From Pseudomonadota bacterium (GTDB lineage: Bacteria; Pseudomonadota; Alphaproteobacteria; Caulobacterales; Caulobacteraceae), in contig JAEZEZ010000015.1 of assembly GCA_023432855.1 (NCBI GenBank), positions 1 through 51,786 on the forward strand: a DNA stretch of 51,786 nucleotides. Direction: 5' to 3'. The notes beneath the pieces were generated by a model, which saw only the letters and a list, made by a program, of their open reading frames with translations, was not told the origin of the DNA and ran no database searches. Below are positions 30,686 to 38,633 of this stretch, piece after piece. The first letter of the stretch is position 1; the number at the start of each line of letters is the position of its first letter. A program made the position numbers and the translations under genes.

Positions 30686-33133
30686 ATGCTTCCCATCCAC
30701 AGCGTTCTAGAGGACCTGAAGGCGGCGCTTGCCAACGCCAACTGCGCCGTGCTGGTCGCGCCGCCGGGCGCCGGCAAGACGACAGTCACACCCCTGGCCC
30801 TGCTGGACGCGCCGTGGACGTGCGGCGGCAAGATCCTGGTCCTGGAGCCCCGCCGGCTCGCGGCGCGGGCAGCGGCTGCGCGCATGGCGCAGACCCTCGG
30901 GGAAAGGGTCGGAGACACCGTGGGTTATCGCGTCCGCCTGCAGTCGAAGGTGAGCGGCAGGACGCGGATCGAGGTGGTCACCGAAGGGGTGTTCACGCGG
31001 ATGATCCTCGACGACCCTGGCCTGGACGGAGTTGCGGCGGTCCTGTTCGACGAGTTCCATGAGCGCAGTCTTGACGCGGACCTTGGCCTCGCCCTGGCCC
31101 GCGACGCCCAGCAGGTCCTGCGCGAGGATCTTCGGCTGCTGGTCATGTCGGCGACACTGGACGGCGCCCGGGTGGCGGCTTTGCTGGGGGACGCGCCGGT
31201 CATCGAAAGCCAGGGCCGCGCCTGGCCGGTGGAAACCCGCTACCTGGGCCGGGACCCGCGGGAGCGAATCGAAGACGCCGTCACCCGCGCGGCAGCCAGG
31301 GCGCTGGCCGAGGAGACCGGAAGCCTGCTGGTCTTCCTGCCGGGCCAGGGGGAGATTCGCCGCACCGAGGAACGCCTGACCGAGCGTGTCCGCGACCCGT
31401 CGGTGACGCTGGCGCCGCTCTACGGGGCCATGGACCCGGCGGACCAGGACCGCGCCATATCGCCCGCCCCTGACGGACGGCGAAAGGTGGTGCTGGCCAC
31501 GTCCATCGCGGAGACCAGCCTGACCATCGAGGGTGTCCGCGTCGTGATCGACTGCGGCCTCTCGCGGGTCCCGCGCTACGATCCGGCCTCGGGCCTGACG
31601 CGGCTCGAGACTGTGCGCGTCTCGCGCGCCGCCGCCGACCAGAGGCGGGGGCGGGCCGGCCGAACGGAGCCAGGGGTCTGCTACCGCCTGTGGGAGGAGG
31701 CGGAAACGCGCTCGCTGCCGCCCTATGGTCGGCCCGAGATCCTGGAGGCCGATCTCGCCGGCCTGGCGCTGGACCTCGCCCGTTGGGGCGCTCGGGACCC
31801 GGCCGGCCTCGCCTTCATGGACCCGCCGCCGGCGGCCGCCTTCCGCGAGGCGCGAAGCCTCCTGCACGGCTTGCAGGCGCTGGACGACCAGGGGGAACTT
31901 ACGTCGCACGGGCGAGCCTTGACGTCGCTGCCGCTGCCGCCACGGCTGGCGCACATGCTGCTGGCCGGCGCGCGGGGCGGCGAGGCGGAACTGGCGTCGC
32001 GGATCGCGGCGGTGCTGACGGAGCGTGGGCTGGGCGGATCAGACACGGATCTGCGCACCCGGCTGGATCGCTTCGGCCGCGAGCGCGGCGGCCGCGCCGG
32101 AGACGCGCGGGCGCTTGCAGACCGCTGGGCGCGGGAAGCGCGCAGGCTGGCCGGACCCGTGGGGGATGGGGCGGAAGCTGATCCCGCCCTTTTGCTGGCG
32201 GAAGCCTTTCCCGAGCGGGTGGCCCGCGCCCGGGGCAAGCCCGGCGAGTTCCTGCTGGCTTCGGGGCGGGGCGTGTTTCTCGAGGCGACCGATGCGCTGG
32301 CGCGCGAGCGCTGGCTGGCAGTGGGCGAACTCGGCGGCGGGGCGGCTCGCGACCGCATCCTGCTGGCCGCACCGCTGAACGAAGGGGCCCTGCTGGCCGC
32401 CTTCGCCGATCGGATCGAGACCGAGACCCGTGTCGAGCCGGACGAACGCGGCCGGGTCAAGGCGCGGCGCATCCGCAGGCTCGGACGCATCGTCGTCGAG
32501 GAGCGCATCGTCGAGAACGCGCCTCGCGAGGTGATCGAGAAGGCCCTGCTGGAAGAGATCCGCCGCCGGCCCGGGGAGCTGCCGTGGGGTGAGAGGTCGT
32601 CGTCGCTGCGCGCGCGGGTGATGTTCCTTCACAGCCTGGACCCGGTTTGGCCCGACCTGTCCGACGAAGGTCTCGCCCGCCGCATCGACGACTGGGCGCC
32701 GCCTCTGGCGGCCGGGCGCGCCTCGCTGGGCGAGATTAGCGACGGTGCGCTGGCCGCCGCCCTGGAGGGACTCATTCCATGGGAACTGCGACGGCGACTG
32801 GACGAGGAGGCGCCGGAGCGGTTTGAGGCGCCGACCGGATCGCGGTTGCGCATCGACTACGCCGCCGAGGGCGGCCCGCGCGTGGAAATCCGGGTCCAGG
32901 AGCTATTTGGCCTCGGGGTTCACCCGACAGTGGGCGGCGGCCGAACGCCCCTCACGCTTTCGCTGCTGTCGCCCGCCCACCGGCCGGTGCAGATGACCAA
33001 GGACCTGCCGGCTTTCTGGCGCGGGTCGTGGGCGGATGTGCGCAAGGACATGCGAGGGCGCTATCCGAAGCATCCATGGCCGGAGGATCCGGCGCGCGCC
33101 GCGCCGACCACGCGGGCCAAGTCCAGGGTCTAG
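30686..33133 (+). CDS. hrpB: HrpB, DEAH-box ATP-dependent helicase
   Basis: 815 residues, the family's normal length. Walker A is VLVAPPGAGKTTVTPLALL, motif Ia LVLEPRRLAARAAAARMA, motif II FDEFHERSLDADLGLAL, motif III LLVMSATLDG, motif V VLATSIAETSLTIEGVRVVID and motif VI QRRGRAGRTEPGVCYRLW. The family-specific C-terminal domain ends VQMTKDLPAFWRGSWADVRKDMRGRYPKHPWPEDP, which is diagnostic of HrpB. It is a putative 3'-5' RNA helicase; the cellular role is poorly defined and it is dispensable in E. coli. Its stop overlaps that of the convergent methyltransferase gene by 4 nt. Confidence 0.95.
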   Translation: MLPIHSVLEDLKAALANANCAVLVAPPGAGKTTVTPLALLDAPWTCGGKILVLEPRRLAARAAAARMAQTLGERVGDTVGYRVRLQSKVSGRTRIEVVTEGVFTRMILDDPGLDGVAAVLFDEFHERSLDADLGLALARDAQQVLREDLRLLVMSATLDGARVAALLGDAPVIESQGRAWPVETRYLGRDPRERIEDAVTRAAARALAEETGSLLVFLPGQGEIRRTEERLTERVRDPSVTLAPLYGAMDPADQDRAISPAPDGRRKVVLATSIAETSLTIEGVRVVIDCGLSRVPRYDPASGLTRLETVRVSRAAADQRRGRAGRTEPGVCYRLWEEAETRSLPPYGRPEILEADLAGLALDLARWGARDPAGLAFMDPPPAAAFREARSLLHGLQALDDQGELTSHGRALTSLPLPPRLAHMLLAGARGGEAELASRIAAVLTERGLGGSDTDLRTRLDRFGRERGGRAGDARALADRWAREARRLAGPVGDGAEADPALLLAEAFPERVARARGKPGEFLLASGRGVFLEATDALARERWLAVGELGGGAARDRILLAAPLNEGALLAAFADRIETETRVEPDERGRVKARRIRRLGRIVVEERIVENAPREVIEKALLEEIRRRPGELPWGERSSSLRARVMFLHSLDPVWPDLSDEGLARRIDDWAPPLAAGRASLGEISDGALAAALEGLIPWELRRRLDEEAPERFEAPTGSRLRIDYAAEGGPRVEIRVQELFGLGVHPTVGGGRTPLTLSLLSPAHRPVQMTKDLPAFWRGSWADVRKDMRGRYPKHPWPEDPARAAPTTRAKSRV

Positions 33134-33939
33134 GCGCCGACGGCCTCCATGGCGGCGTAGACCATGATGCCGGTTGCTACCGACAGGTTCAGGCTGTCCG
33201 CGCGGCCGCGCATGGGGATCTTGACGTTGACGTCGCACGCGGCGGCGGCGGCCTCGGACAACCCCGCCTGTTCGTTGCCCATCAGCACCATGACCGGGGC
33301 GCGGTAGCCGGCGGTACGGTAGTCCTCGCTGGCCTGCAGCCGGGCGCCGACGACCGAGCCGGGCCAGGCCTTTCGCCAGGCGAGGAAGGCGTCGAGCGGC
33401 GTGCGCACAATGTCCACGGCGAAGACCGAGCCCATGGTCGCGCGCACGGCCTCGACGGAATAGGGGTCGCAGCACTCGCCGACCAGGATCACGCCGCCGC
33501 AGCCCGCGGCGTCGGCGGTGCGAATGATGGTCCCCAGGTTTCCGGGATCGCGCACCTGCTCCAGGGCGACCCAGACGCGGGCCTTGTTCGGCTCCAGCGC
33601 CTCCAGCGGCGTGTAGCGCTGGTCGAAGACAGCCAGCACGGTCTGGGGATTTTCGCGGCGGGAGATCTTCTCGAGGATGTCGTGGGTGACGACGACGGTC
33701 TCGCCGCCGGCCCGGGCGGTCGCCGCGCGCGCCTGATCGAGCAGGGGATGGGGCCTTGCGTCCCGCCCTACGATGAGGGTGCGAGGTGCGTGTCCGAGTT
33801 CGATGGCTTCGCCCACGAATTTCAGGCCTTCGGCCAGGAACTGTCCGGTCTCGTTGCGCGCCTTGCGCATGTGCAGCGCGCGCACGGCCTTGACCGTTGG
33901 ATTGGTCAGCGAGGTGATGAGGCGGGCCTCGCCGCTCAT
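33130..33939 (-). CDS. TrmH/SpoU-family RNA 2'-O-methyltransferase
   Basis: 269 residues. The N-terminal substrate-binding domain has ITSLTNPTVKAVRALHMRKARNETGQFLAEG (typical of RlmB/TsnR relatives). The SPOUT knot has motif 1 WVALEQVRDPGNLGTIIRTADAAG, motif 2 VLMGNEQAGLS and motif 3 VKIPMRGRADSLNLSVATGIMVYA. It should 2'-O-methylate a ribose in rRNA or tRNA with SAM; the target base is not deducible. Its ATG overlaps the stop of the upstream methyltransferase gene by 4 nt, so the two RNA methylases are coupled. Confidence 0.92.
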   Translation of the reverse strand: MSGEARLITSLTNPTVKAVRALHMRKARNETGQFLAEGLKFVGEAIELGHAPRTLIVGRDARPHPLLDQARAATARAGGETVVVTHDILEKISRRENPQTVLAVFDQRYTPLEALEPNKARVWVALEQVRDPGNLGTIIRTADAAGCGGVILVGECCDPYSVEAVRATMGSVFAVDIVRTPLDAFLAWRKAWPGSVVGARLQASEDYRTAGYRAPVMVLMGNEQAGLSEAAAAACDVNVKIPMRGRADSLNLSVATGIMVYAAMEAVGA

Positions 33940-34829
33940 TCGCTGCTCCAGCGGGCGAAGAAGCTGAGGCCGATCTCACGCCCGTCCTCGCCGTCCTCGG
34001 CCAGGGCCAGTTCGCCCCAGTCGACGCGCCCGCCGCGGTCGGCGCAGGCTTCGGCCAGAAGGTGGGCCAGAGCCGGGCCCGAGACACGGGCGGCATAGGC
34101 GTTCAGGAGCAGGAAGGAGGCCTTCTCCGAGAGCAGGGCGGCGCACAGGCGCGCCAGCTCCGGCAGGTCCTCGAACAGGCGCCAGACCCGGCCGTCGGGG
34201 CCGCGGCCGTACTTGGGGGGATCGAGAATGATCCCCTCGTAGCGGCTTTCGCGCCGGACCTCGCGCTGGACGTACTTGCGCGCGTCCTCGACGATCCACC
34301 GCACGGGCCGGTCCTCGAGGCCCGACAGCGCTGCGTTCTCCCGCGCCCAGCCGACCGCCTTCTTCGAGGCGTCGACGTGGGTCACCTGGGCGCCCGCGGC
34401 GGCGCAGACGAGACTGGCGACGCCGGTGTAGCCGAAGAGGTTCAGGACCCGCGGCTGAGACAGGGTCTCGACCCGGCCCTTCAGCCAGGCCCAGTTGGCG
34501 GCCTGTTCCGGAAAGAAGGCGAGGTGCCGGAAGGCGGTCAGGCGGCCCTGGAAGCGCACATCCTCCCAGGTCAGCGGCCAGGACTCGGGGAGCTTGCGGT
34601 TGAAGCGCCAGCGCCCGGCGTCGTCCTCGTCCTCGGGATCGAAGACTGCGTCGGCCTTGTCCCAGAGAACGGGGTTGCGGGGCGACCAGAAGCACTGGGG
34701 TTCCGGCCGGACCACGGTCACGTCGCCGTAGCGCTCGAGCTTTCGGCCATTCCCCGAATCCAGCAGCGCATAGTCGCGCCAGGCGCGCGTGCGCATGATC
34801 TCGGGGGTGGACGCGATGGTCGGGGCCAT
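33936..34829 (-). CDS. class I SAM-dependent methyltransferase (RlmI-like)
   Basis: 297 residues. After an N-terminal strand region (YALLDSGNGRKLERYGDVTVVRPEPQCFW) comes the Rossmann methyltransferase core: VLNLFGYTGVASLVCAAAGAQVTHVDASKKAVGWARENAALSGL (motif I and acidic strand 2), WIVEDARKYVQRE and GIILDPPKYGRGPDG (motif IV, DPPKY). It resembles the catalytic half of RlmI/RlmK-type 23S rRNA methyltransferases (PF10672) but lacks the PUA domain. The target is probably rRNA. The N-terminal start at 34829 is plausible but lacks a strong ribosome site. Confidence 0.87.
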   Translation of the reverse strand: MAPTIASTPEIMRTRAWRDYALLDSGNGRKLERYGDVTVVRPEPQCFWSPRNPVLWDKADAVFDPEDEDDAGRWRFNRKLPESWPLTWEDVRFQGRLTAFRHLAFFPEQAANWAWLKGRVETLSQPRVLNLFGYTGVASLVCAAAGAQVTHVDASKKAVGWARENAALSGLEDRPVRWIVEDARKYVQREVRRESRYEGIILDPPKYGRGPDGRVWRLFEDLPELARLCAALLSEKASFLLLNAYAARVSGPALAHLLAEACADRGGRVDWGELALAEDGEDGREIGLSFFARWSSE

Positions 34830-34881
34830 GGGAACCGCTTAGGGGCAGGGGCCGCGCGCGTCCAGTCGCCGGACACGACAA

Positions 34882-34908
34882 CGCCCCGCCCGCATTGCGG
34901 ACGGGGCG
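34882..34908 (-). terminator. terminator hairpin after glycine-zipper gene 1
   Basis: CGCCCCGCCCGC and GCGGACGGGGCG form a 12-bp stem with one mismatch and an ATT loop just past the stop codon at 34931. The T tract on the minus strand is weak (TTGTCGT). Confidence 0.65.
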
Positions 34909-34930
34909 CGGTCAGGCCTTCAGGCGCCGA

Positions 34931-35413
34931 TCAGTAGGCGATGCGGTAGCGGCCGTTGCGGTCCGGGCAGACGCGCACGTAGTCGCCGCGCCAGTCACGG
35001 GCCCAGCGGCAGTTGTTGCGGCGGTACCAGCTGTCGTTATACCGGCCGCGATAATAGTAGCTGCGGCTGTCGCCATAGGTCTCGCGGCGGTCCCAGTAGA
35101 CGCCGCGCTTGTCGCAGTTGGCCTTGGCCATCTTGCCGCCGGCGTTGGAGCCCAGCGCCGCGCCGGCGATGCCGCCGATCACCGCGCCTTCGCCGTCGTC
35201 GATCTGCTGGCCGACCACGGCGCCGGCCACGGCGCCGAGCACGCCGCCGGCGATCTTGCCCTCGCGCTTACGCTCGCGGCAGTAGTCGCGGTAGTAGCGC
35301 TCGGAATCCGAATAGCGGTAGCCGCGCGACTGGGCGTCGGCGACCTGGGGAACCATCAGCGAGCCGGCCGCCATGGCGGCTGCGACGGCGAGAGAAATCG
35401 TGGCGGACTTCAT
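34931..35413 (-). CDS. glycine-zipper 2TM envelope protein (trio member 1)
   Basis: 160 residues with a Sec signal peptide ending VADAQ. A charged stretch (YYRDYCRERKREGK) leads into the glycine zipper IAGGVLGAVAGAVVGQQIDDGEGAVIGGIAGAALGSNAGG (about 53-93), related to the rickettsial 17-kDa antigen domain. The C-terminus has NNCRWARDWRGDYVRVCPDRNGRYRIAY, which is shared with the next two genes. It is probably periplasmic or outer-membrane associated. A perfect EcfG-type promoter lies directly upstream, so it is likely induced by envelope or general stress. It is not in operon with the following paralogue, which has its own terminator. Confidence 0.85.
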   Translation of the reverse strand: MKSATISLAVAAAMAAGSLMVPQVADAQSRGYRYSDSERYYRDYCRERKREGKIAGGVLGAVAGAVVGQQIDDGEGAVIGGIAGAALGSNAGGKMAKANCDKRGVYWDRRETYGDSRSYYYRGRYNDSWYRRNNCRWARDWRGDYVRVCPDRNGRYRIAY

Positions 35414-35445
35414 GGGTGGATACTCCCGTTGATCTGGCTGAACAA

Positions 35446-35470
35446 AACGGACGGCGAAGAAGGTCGTTCC
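35446..35470 (-). promoter_or_regulatory. EcfG-type promoter of glycine-zipper gene 1
   Basis: On the minus strand: GGAAC (35470-35466), 16 bp, CGTT (35449-35446), a perfect match 32 bp upstream of ATG 35413. It extends the stress regulon beyond the 22-28 kb island. Confidence 0.72.
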
Positions 35471-35496
35471 GGACCATGGCCAAGGTTGGGCGCATG

Positions 35497-35532
35497 AAAA
35501 ACCGCCCGCCCCCGGAGGAACGGACGGCTTTT
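35497..35532 (-). terminator. terminator hairpin after glycine-zipper gene 2
   Basis: AAAACCGCCCG pairs with CGGACGGCTTTT apart from one bulge and one mismatch. It lies just past the stop codon at 35550. Confidence 0.5.
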
Positions 35533-35549
35533 CGGGCTTACGGTCAAGC

Positions 35550-36023
35550 TTAGTCGACGATCCGGTAACGGCCCGAGCTGTCGGGGCAGACCCGCACCCA
35601 GTCGTTGCGGTAATCTTGGACCCAGCGGCAGCGACGCTCGGCGTACCAGCTGTCGTCGTAGCGGCCGCGGTAGCTGCTGCTGCTGCGATAGCTGTAGGGA
35701 TAGCTGCTGGCCTCGTCCCAGTAGGCGCCGCGCTCGTCGCAGCGGGCGGCGCGACGGCCGACTTCCGAGCCGGCGACAGCGCCGAGCACGCCGCCGATGA
35801 CGGCGCCTTCGCCGTCGTCCACCTGCTGGCCGATCACGGCCCCGGCCACGCCGCCGACCACGGCTCCGGCCACCCGGCCGTCACGCTCGCGGTCGCGGCA
35901 GTAGTCGCTGTAGTAGCGGCCGCCGGAATAGTAGCTGCCGCCCGGGCCGTAGGCGTAGTCGTTGGTGGCGCAGCCGGTCAGCGCGAGGCCGGCGGCCAGG
36001 GTGAGGGGGACAAGCACTTTCAT
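35550..36023 (-). CDS. glycine-zipper 2TM lipoprotein (trio member 2)
   Basis: 157 residues. The signal peptide ends in a lipobox LALTGC (Cys18), so it should be a lipoprotein, unlike its neighbours. Next come YYSDYCRDRERDGR, the glycine zipper VAGAVVGGVAGAVIGQQVDDGEGAVIGGVLGAVAGSEVG (about 50-90), and the shared C-terminal module CRWVQDYRNDWVRVCPDSSGRYRIVD. The zipper is nearly identical to that of member 1 (both have GQQxDDGEGAVIGG), so duplication is recent. The role is unknown; relatives are structural or stress-related envelope proteins. No EcfG-type motif was seen upstream. Confidence 0.87.
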   Translation of the reverse strand: MKVLVPLTLAAGLALTGCATNDYAYGPGGSYYSGGRYYSDYCRDRERDGRVAGAVVGGVAGAVIGQQVDDGEGAVIGGVLGAVAGSEVGRRAARCDERGAYWDEASSYPYSYRSSSSYRGRYDDSWYAERRCRWVQDYRNDWVRVCPDSSGRYRIVD

Positions 36024-36083
36024 GTCGGACTCCTGACGATGATCGCGGCCCCGACCCTCCGGCCCTGACCGCCTGGCGAATGA

Positions 36084-36115
36084 GAAAGCCGCCCGCGGGG
36101 AGGCGGACGGCTTTC
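36084..36115 (-). terminator. rho-independent terminator after glycine-zipper gene 3
   Basis: GAAAGCCGCCCGC (36084-36096) and GCGGACGGCTTTC (36103-36115) form a 13-bp stem with one mismatch, just past the stop codon at 36126. Confidence 0.72.
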
Positions 36116-36125
36116 GGGGAACGGA

Positions 36126-36968
36126 TCAGTCGGTGATCCGATAGCGGCCGCTGCTGTCAGGGCAGACCCGGACGTAGCGGTAGTCGGTGCGGCCCCGGTA
36201 GTAGGCAGGGGCGACGGCCAGACGGCAGCCGCGGCGGGCGTACCAGTCGTAATTGTACCGGCCGCTGCGGCCGCCGCGGTAATAGGCGGCTTCGCGGTAC
36301 GGATAGGTCTGGGAATACGAGTAGTAGTAGCCGCGGCTGTCGCAATTGGCGGTGCTGCGGCCCACGCCGGCGCCCAGGGCGCCGCCGACCACGGCGCCGA
36401 GGACGGCCCCTTCCGAGCGGACGTTGTCGTCGGCGAGATTGGAGCCGATGGCGGCGCCGGCCAGCGCGCCGATCACGGCGCCGGCGGCGGTTCGGCTGTC
36501 GCGGCGTCGCTCGCACGGGTTGTCGCGGTAGGCGCGGTAGAAGTCGTCGCGATCGTAGCCGCGATAGGACCGGTCATAGCGGTCGTCATACCGGTCGTAA
36601 CGATCGTAGCGGTCGTCGTACCGGTCGTAGCTGCCGTAACGGTCGTAGTCGTAGGTGTTGCGATAGACGAAGGCGCCATAGCGGCGCTCATAGGCGCCCC
36701 AGCCGTAACGGCGGTCGTATTCGGCCTTTTCGCGTTCGTAGTGGGCGCGCTGACGCTCGTACTCGGCCCGGTCCTGGGCGTAGTCCTGGCGGCGTTCCTG
36801 GTAGTCTTCGACGCGCTCTTCATAGTCCTCGCGGCGGTCGTTGTAGTCGTCGACCCGCTCGCGATACTCGCGTTCGGCCTCGGGGCTCACGTACTGGGCG
36901 TAGGCCGGCGCGGCCGTGCCGACGGCCAGTGCGGCCGCAAGGGTCAGGGTAAGGGAAGTGGCTTTCAT
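36126..36968 (-). CDS. glycine-zipper 2TM protein with YDR-rich repeats (trio member 3)
   Basis: 280 residues from ATG 36968 (GGAGA upstream), signal peptide cleaved near PAYAQ. Residues about 30-85 form a highly charged helix with heptad-like YEERVEDYQERRQDYAQDRA units. Residues about 104-142 are a repeat of YDR/YDD units (DRYDDRYDRYDRYDDRYDR). The glycine zipper is at about 161-203, followed by the shared C-terminal module ending YVRVCPDSSGRYRITD. It is the longest of the trio and less similar in the zipper. Codon repetition makes this region prone to slippage. The function is unknown; it is probably an envelope protein. Confidence 0.85.
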   Translation of the reverse strand: MKATSLTLTLAAALAVGTAAPAYAQYVSPEAEREYRERVDDYNDRREDYEERVEDYQERRQDYAQDRAEYERQRAHYEREKAEYDRRYGWGAYERRYGAFVYRNTYDYDRYGSYDRYDDRYDRYDRYDDRYDRSYRGYDRDDFYRAYRDNPCERRRDSRTAAGAVIGALAGAAIGSNLADDNVRSEGAVLGAVVGGALGAGVGRSTANCDSRGYYYSYSQTYPYREAAYYRGGRSGRYNYDWYARRGCRLAVAPAYYRGRTDYRYVRVCPDSSGRYRITD

Positions 36969-37194
36969 CTTCGGTCTCCGCTGTGCTTCCGCTGGCGCGA
37001 CGGGCGGGGAGGGCTCCGTCGTCCGATGACGATCGCCCGACCGGCTTCTACGCCCCTGCTGAAAGGCGCGGCTGGGTGTCGATCCGCTGCAGAAACGCCT
37101 GCGCGGCTTGGCGGTTGCATTTCTCGCGTGGCTCGCGCGCGCCGCGGATGCTAGCAATGCGGCTTCACCGTCCCGGAAGCAGCGGGGACCAGCC

Positions 37195-37827
37195 GTGAGC
37201 GTTGCCGAATTGAAAGCCGTCAGGTCCGCCCGCAAACCGAAGGGCGAGGGGCATGCCCGCCGGGCCGAAATCCTGGAGGCCGCCCAGCGAATCTTCGTCG
37301 AGTGCGGGTACGAAGGGGCCACGATCCGCAAGATCGCGGACGAGGTCGGCGTTTCCTCGACTGCGCTCTACATGCACTTCCGCGACAAGAGCGAGATCCT
37401 GCACGAGATCTGCCAGGGCTCCTTCAAGCGGCTGCTCGACAGCAACGTGGAGATCAGCCGCCGGCCCATACCGGCGGAGGCGCGCGTGCGGGCGATGATG
37501 GAGGCCTACATGGCCTTCGGCTTCGAGAACCCGAACGCCTATCGCCTCGTGTTTCTGACCCGGCCGCAGGAGGCAGAGCAAGGGGCGCAGACGGCGGCCC
37601 AGGAGATGGGGGTCGAGGTGTTCGACCAGTTCTCCGCGCCGATCCGCGAACTGGAGGCCCAGGGGCGACTGAAATCGGGCTGGAAGGAAGCCGCCCAGGT
37701 CCTGTGGGCCGGCGGGCACGGCGTGGTCGCGCTGCTGATCACCAAGCCCTACTTCGACTGGGCCTCCCAGGAAGCGTTGTCGCGTATCATGCTGGACGCC
37801 CTGTTCGAGGGGCTCATCCGGTCGTGA
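37195..37827 (+). CDS. TetR/AcrR-family transcriptional regulator
   Basis: 210 residues from GTG 37195 (GGGGA upstream); a longer in-frame extension looks non-coding. The HTH is RRAEILEAAQRIFVECGYEGATIRKIADEVGVSSTALYMHFRDKSEILHEI (about 20-70). The ligand-binding part includes ENPNAYRLVFLTRPQ and WAGGHGVVALLIT, a WHG-type C-terminal domain. The stop codon overlaps the GTG of the substrate-binding protein gene, so it is the first gene of the importer operon and likely controls it, possibly autoregulated. The ligand is unknown. Confidence 0.9.
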   Translation: MSVAELKAVRSARKPKGEGHARRAEILEAAQRIFVECGYEGATIRKIADEVGVSSTALYMHFRDKSEILHEICQGSFKRLLDSNVEISRRPIPAEARVRAMMEAYMAFGFENPNAYRLVFLTRPQEAEQGAQTAAQEMGVEVFDQFSAPIRELEAQGRLKSGWKEAAQVLWAGGHGVVALLITKPYFDWASQEALSRIMLDALFEGLIRS

Positions 37828-38633
37828 GGCGGCGCCTCGCGGGGGCCGCGGTGCTTGCCCTCGCCCTTGCCCTGCTGACGCCAGGCCTGGCCGGCGCCGC
37901 CGCGCGCGTCGCATCGCTCGACCAGTGCGCCGACCAGTACGTCATCGCCCTCGTGCCGCGTGATCGGATCGCCGGCGTCACGGGCCGCGCCGACGACCCC
38001 GACGCCTGGCTGCGCGCGGACGCCGGGGGGCTGCCGGTGCGCAGGCCGACGGCGGAGTCCATGCTGGCGGCGGGGCCGGACGTGGTCGTGCGCTACTGGG
38101 GCGGCGACCAGCGGCTCATGCGTACGCTCGAGCGGCGCGGAATCCGGGTCCTGCAGATCGACGAGGCGACCGACTTTGCCGGGCTGCGCGACAACCTGCG
38201 CCACATCGCCGCCGGCGTCGGCGAGCCGGCGCGCGGCGAGCAGCTGATCGCGGCAATGAACGCCGACCTGCGGGCCGCGCGCGGGGCGTGGGACGGGCGC
38301 CGCGCGCTCTATGTCACTGCAGGAGGGTTCACGGCCGGGCCGGGAACGCTGGTGGACGCGGTGATGGCGGCGGCGGGCATGGTCAACGCGGCGGCCTCGC
38401 CCGGCTTCGCGGCGGTGAGCCTCGAGCGCCTGGTGCTGCAGCCGCCGCGTCTCTTCGTGAAGGCTTTCTTCGAGAACCGCCGGGGCGACCGCCGCGGGCC
38501 GGGACGCAGCCGGGTCCTGGCAAGGCTGTCGGAAGGGCGCACCGCCGCCGAGCTGCCGGGCTCGTTGCTCAGCTGTCCGGCCTGGTTCGCCAGCGAGGCC
38601 AGCCGGCGTCTGGCGGAGGCGGCGCCGCGGTGA
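37824..38633 (+). CDS. periplasmic binding protein of a BtuF/FecB-type ABC importer
   Basis: 269 residues from GTG 37824, overlapping the TetR stop. The Sec signal is RRRLAGAAVLALALALLTPGLAGAA. The type III periplasmic-binding fold starts RVASLDQCADQYVIALVPRDRIAGVTGRADDP, followed by SMLAAGPDVVVRYWGGDQRLMRTLERRGIRVLQID, where the helical linker between lobes lies. Members bind cobalamin, haem or Fe-siderophores. There is no TonB receptor or riboswitch in view, so the ligand is undetermined. It is encoded immediately before its permease and ATPase. Confidence 0.88.
   Translation: MRRRLAGAAVLALALALLTPGLAGAAARVASLDQCADQYVIALVPRDRIAGVTGRADDPDAWLRADAGGLPVRRPTAESMLAAGPDVVVRYWGGDQRLMRTLERRGIRVLQIDEATDFAGLRDNLRHIAAGVGEPARGEQLIAAMNADLRAARGAWDGRRALYVTAGGFTAGPGTLVDAVMAAAGMVNAAASPGFAAVSLERLVLQPPRLFVKAFFENRRGDRRGPGRSRVLARLSEGRTAAELPGSLLSCPAWFASEASRRLAEAAPR

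Noticed and set aside
36969..37194. Cobalamin riboswitch or Fur box before the TetR-ABC importer operon
   Set aside because: No B12-box-like sequence or Fur-type palindrome was recognised in the 226-bp leader.
37302..38633. Long plus-strand frame starting inside the TetR gene
   Set aside because: Only the part from GTG 37824 carries a signal peptide and binding-protein motifs; the earlier part overlaps the well-supported TetR gene.
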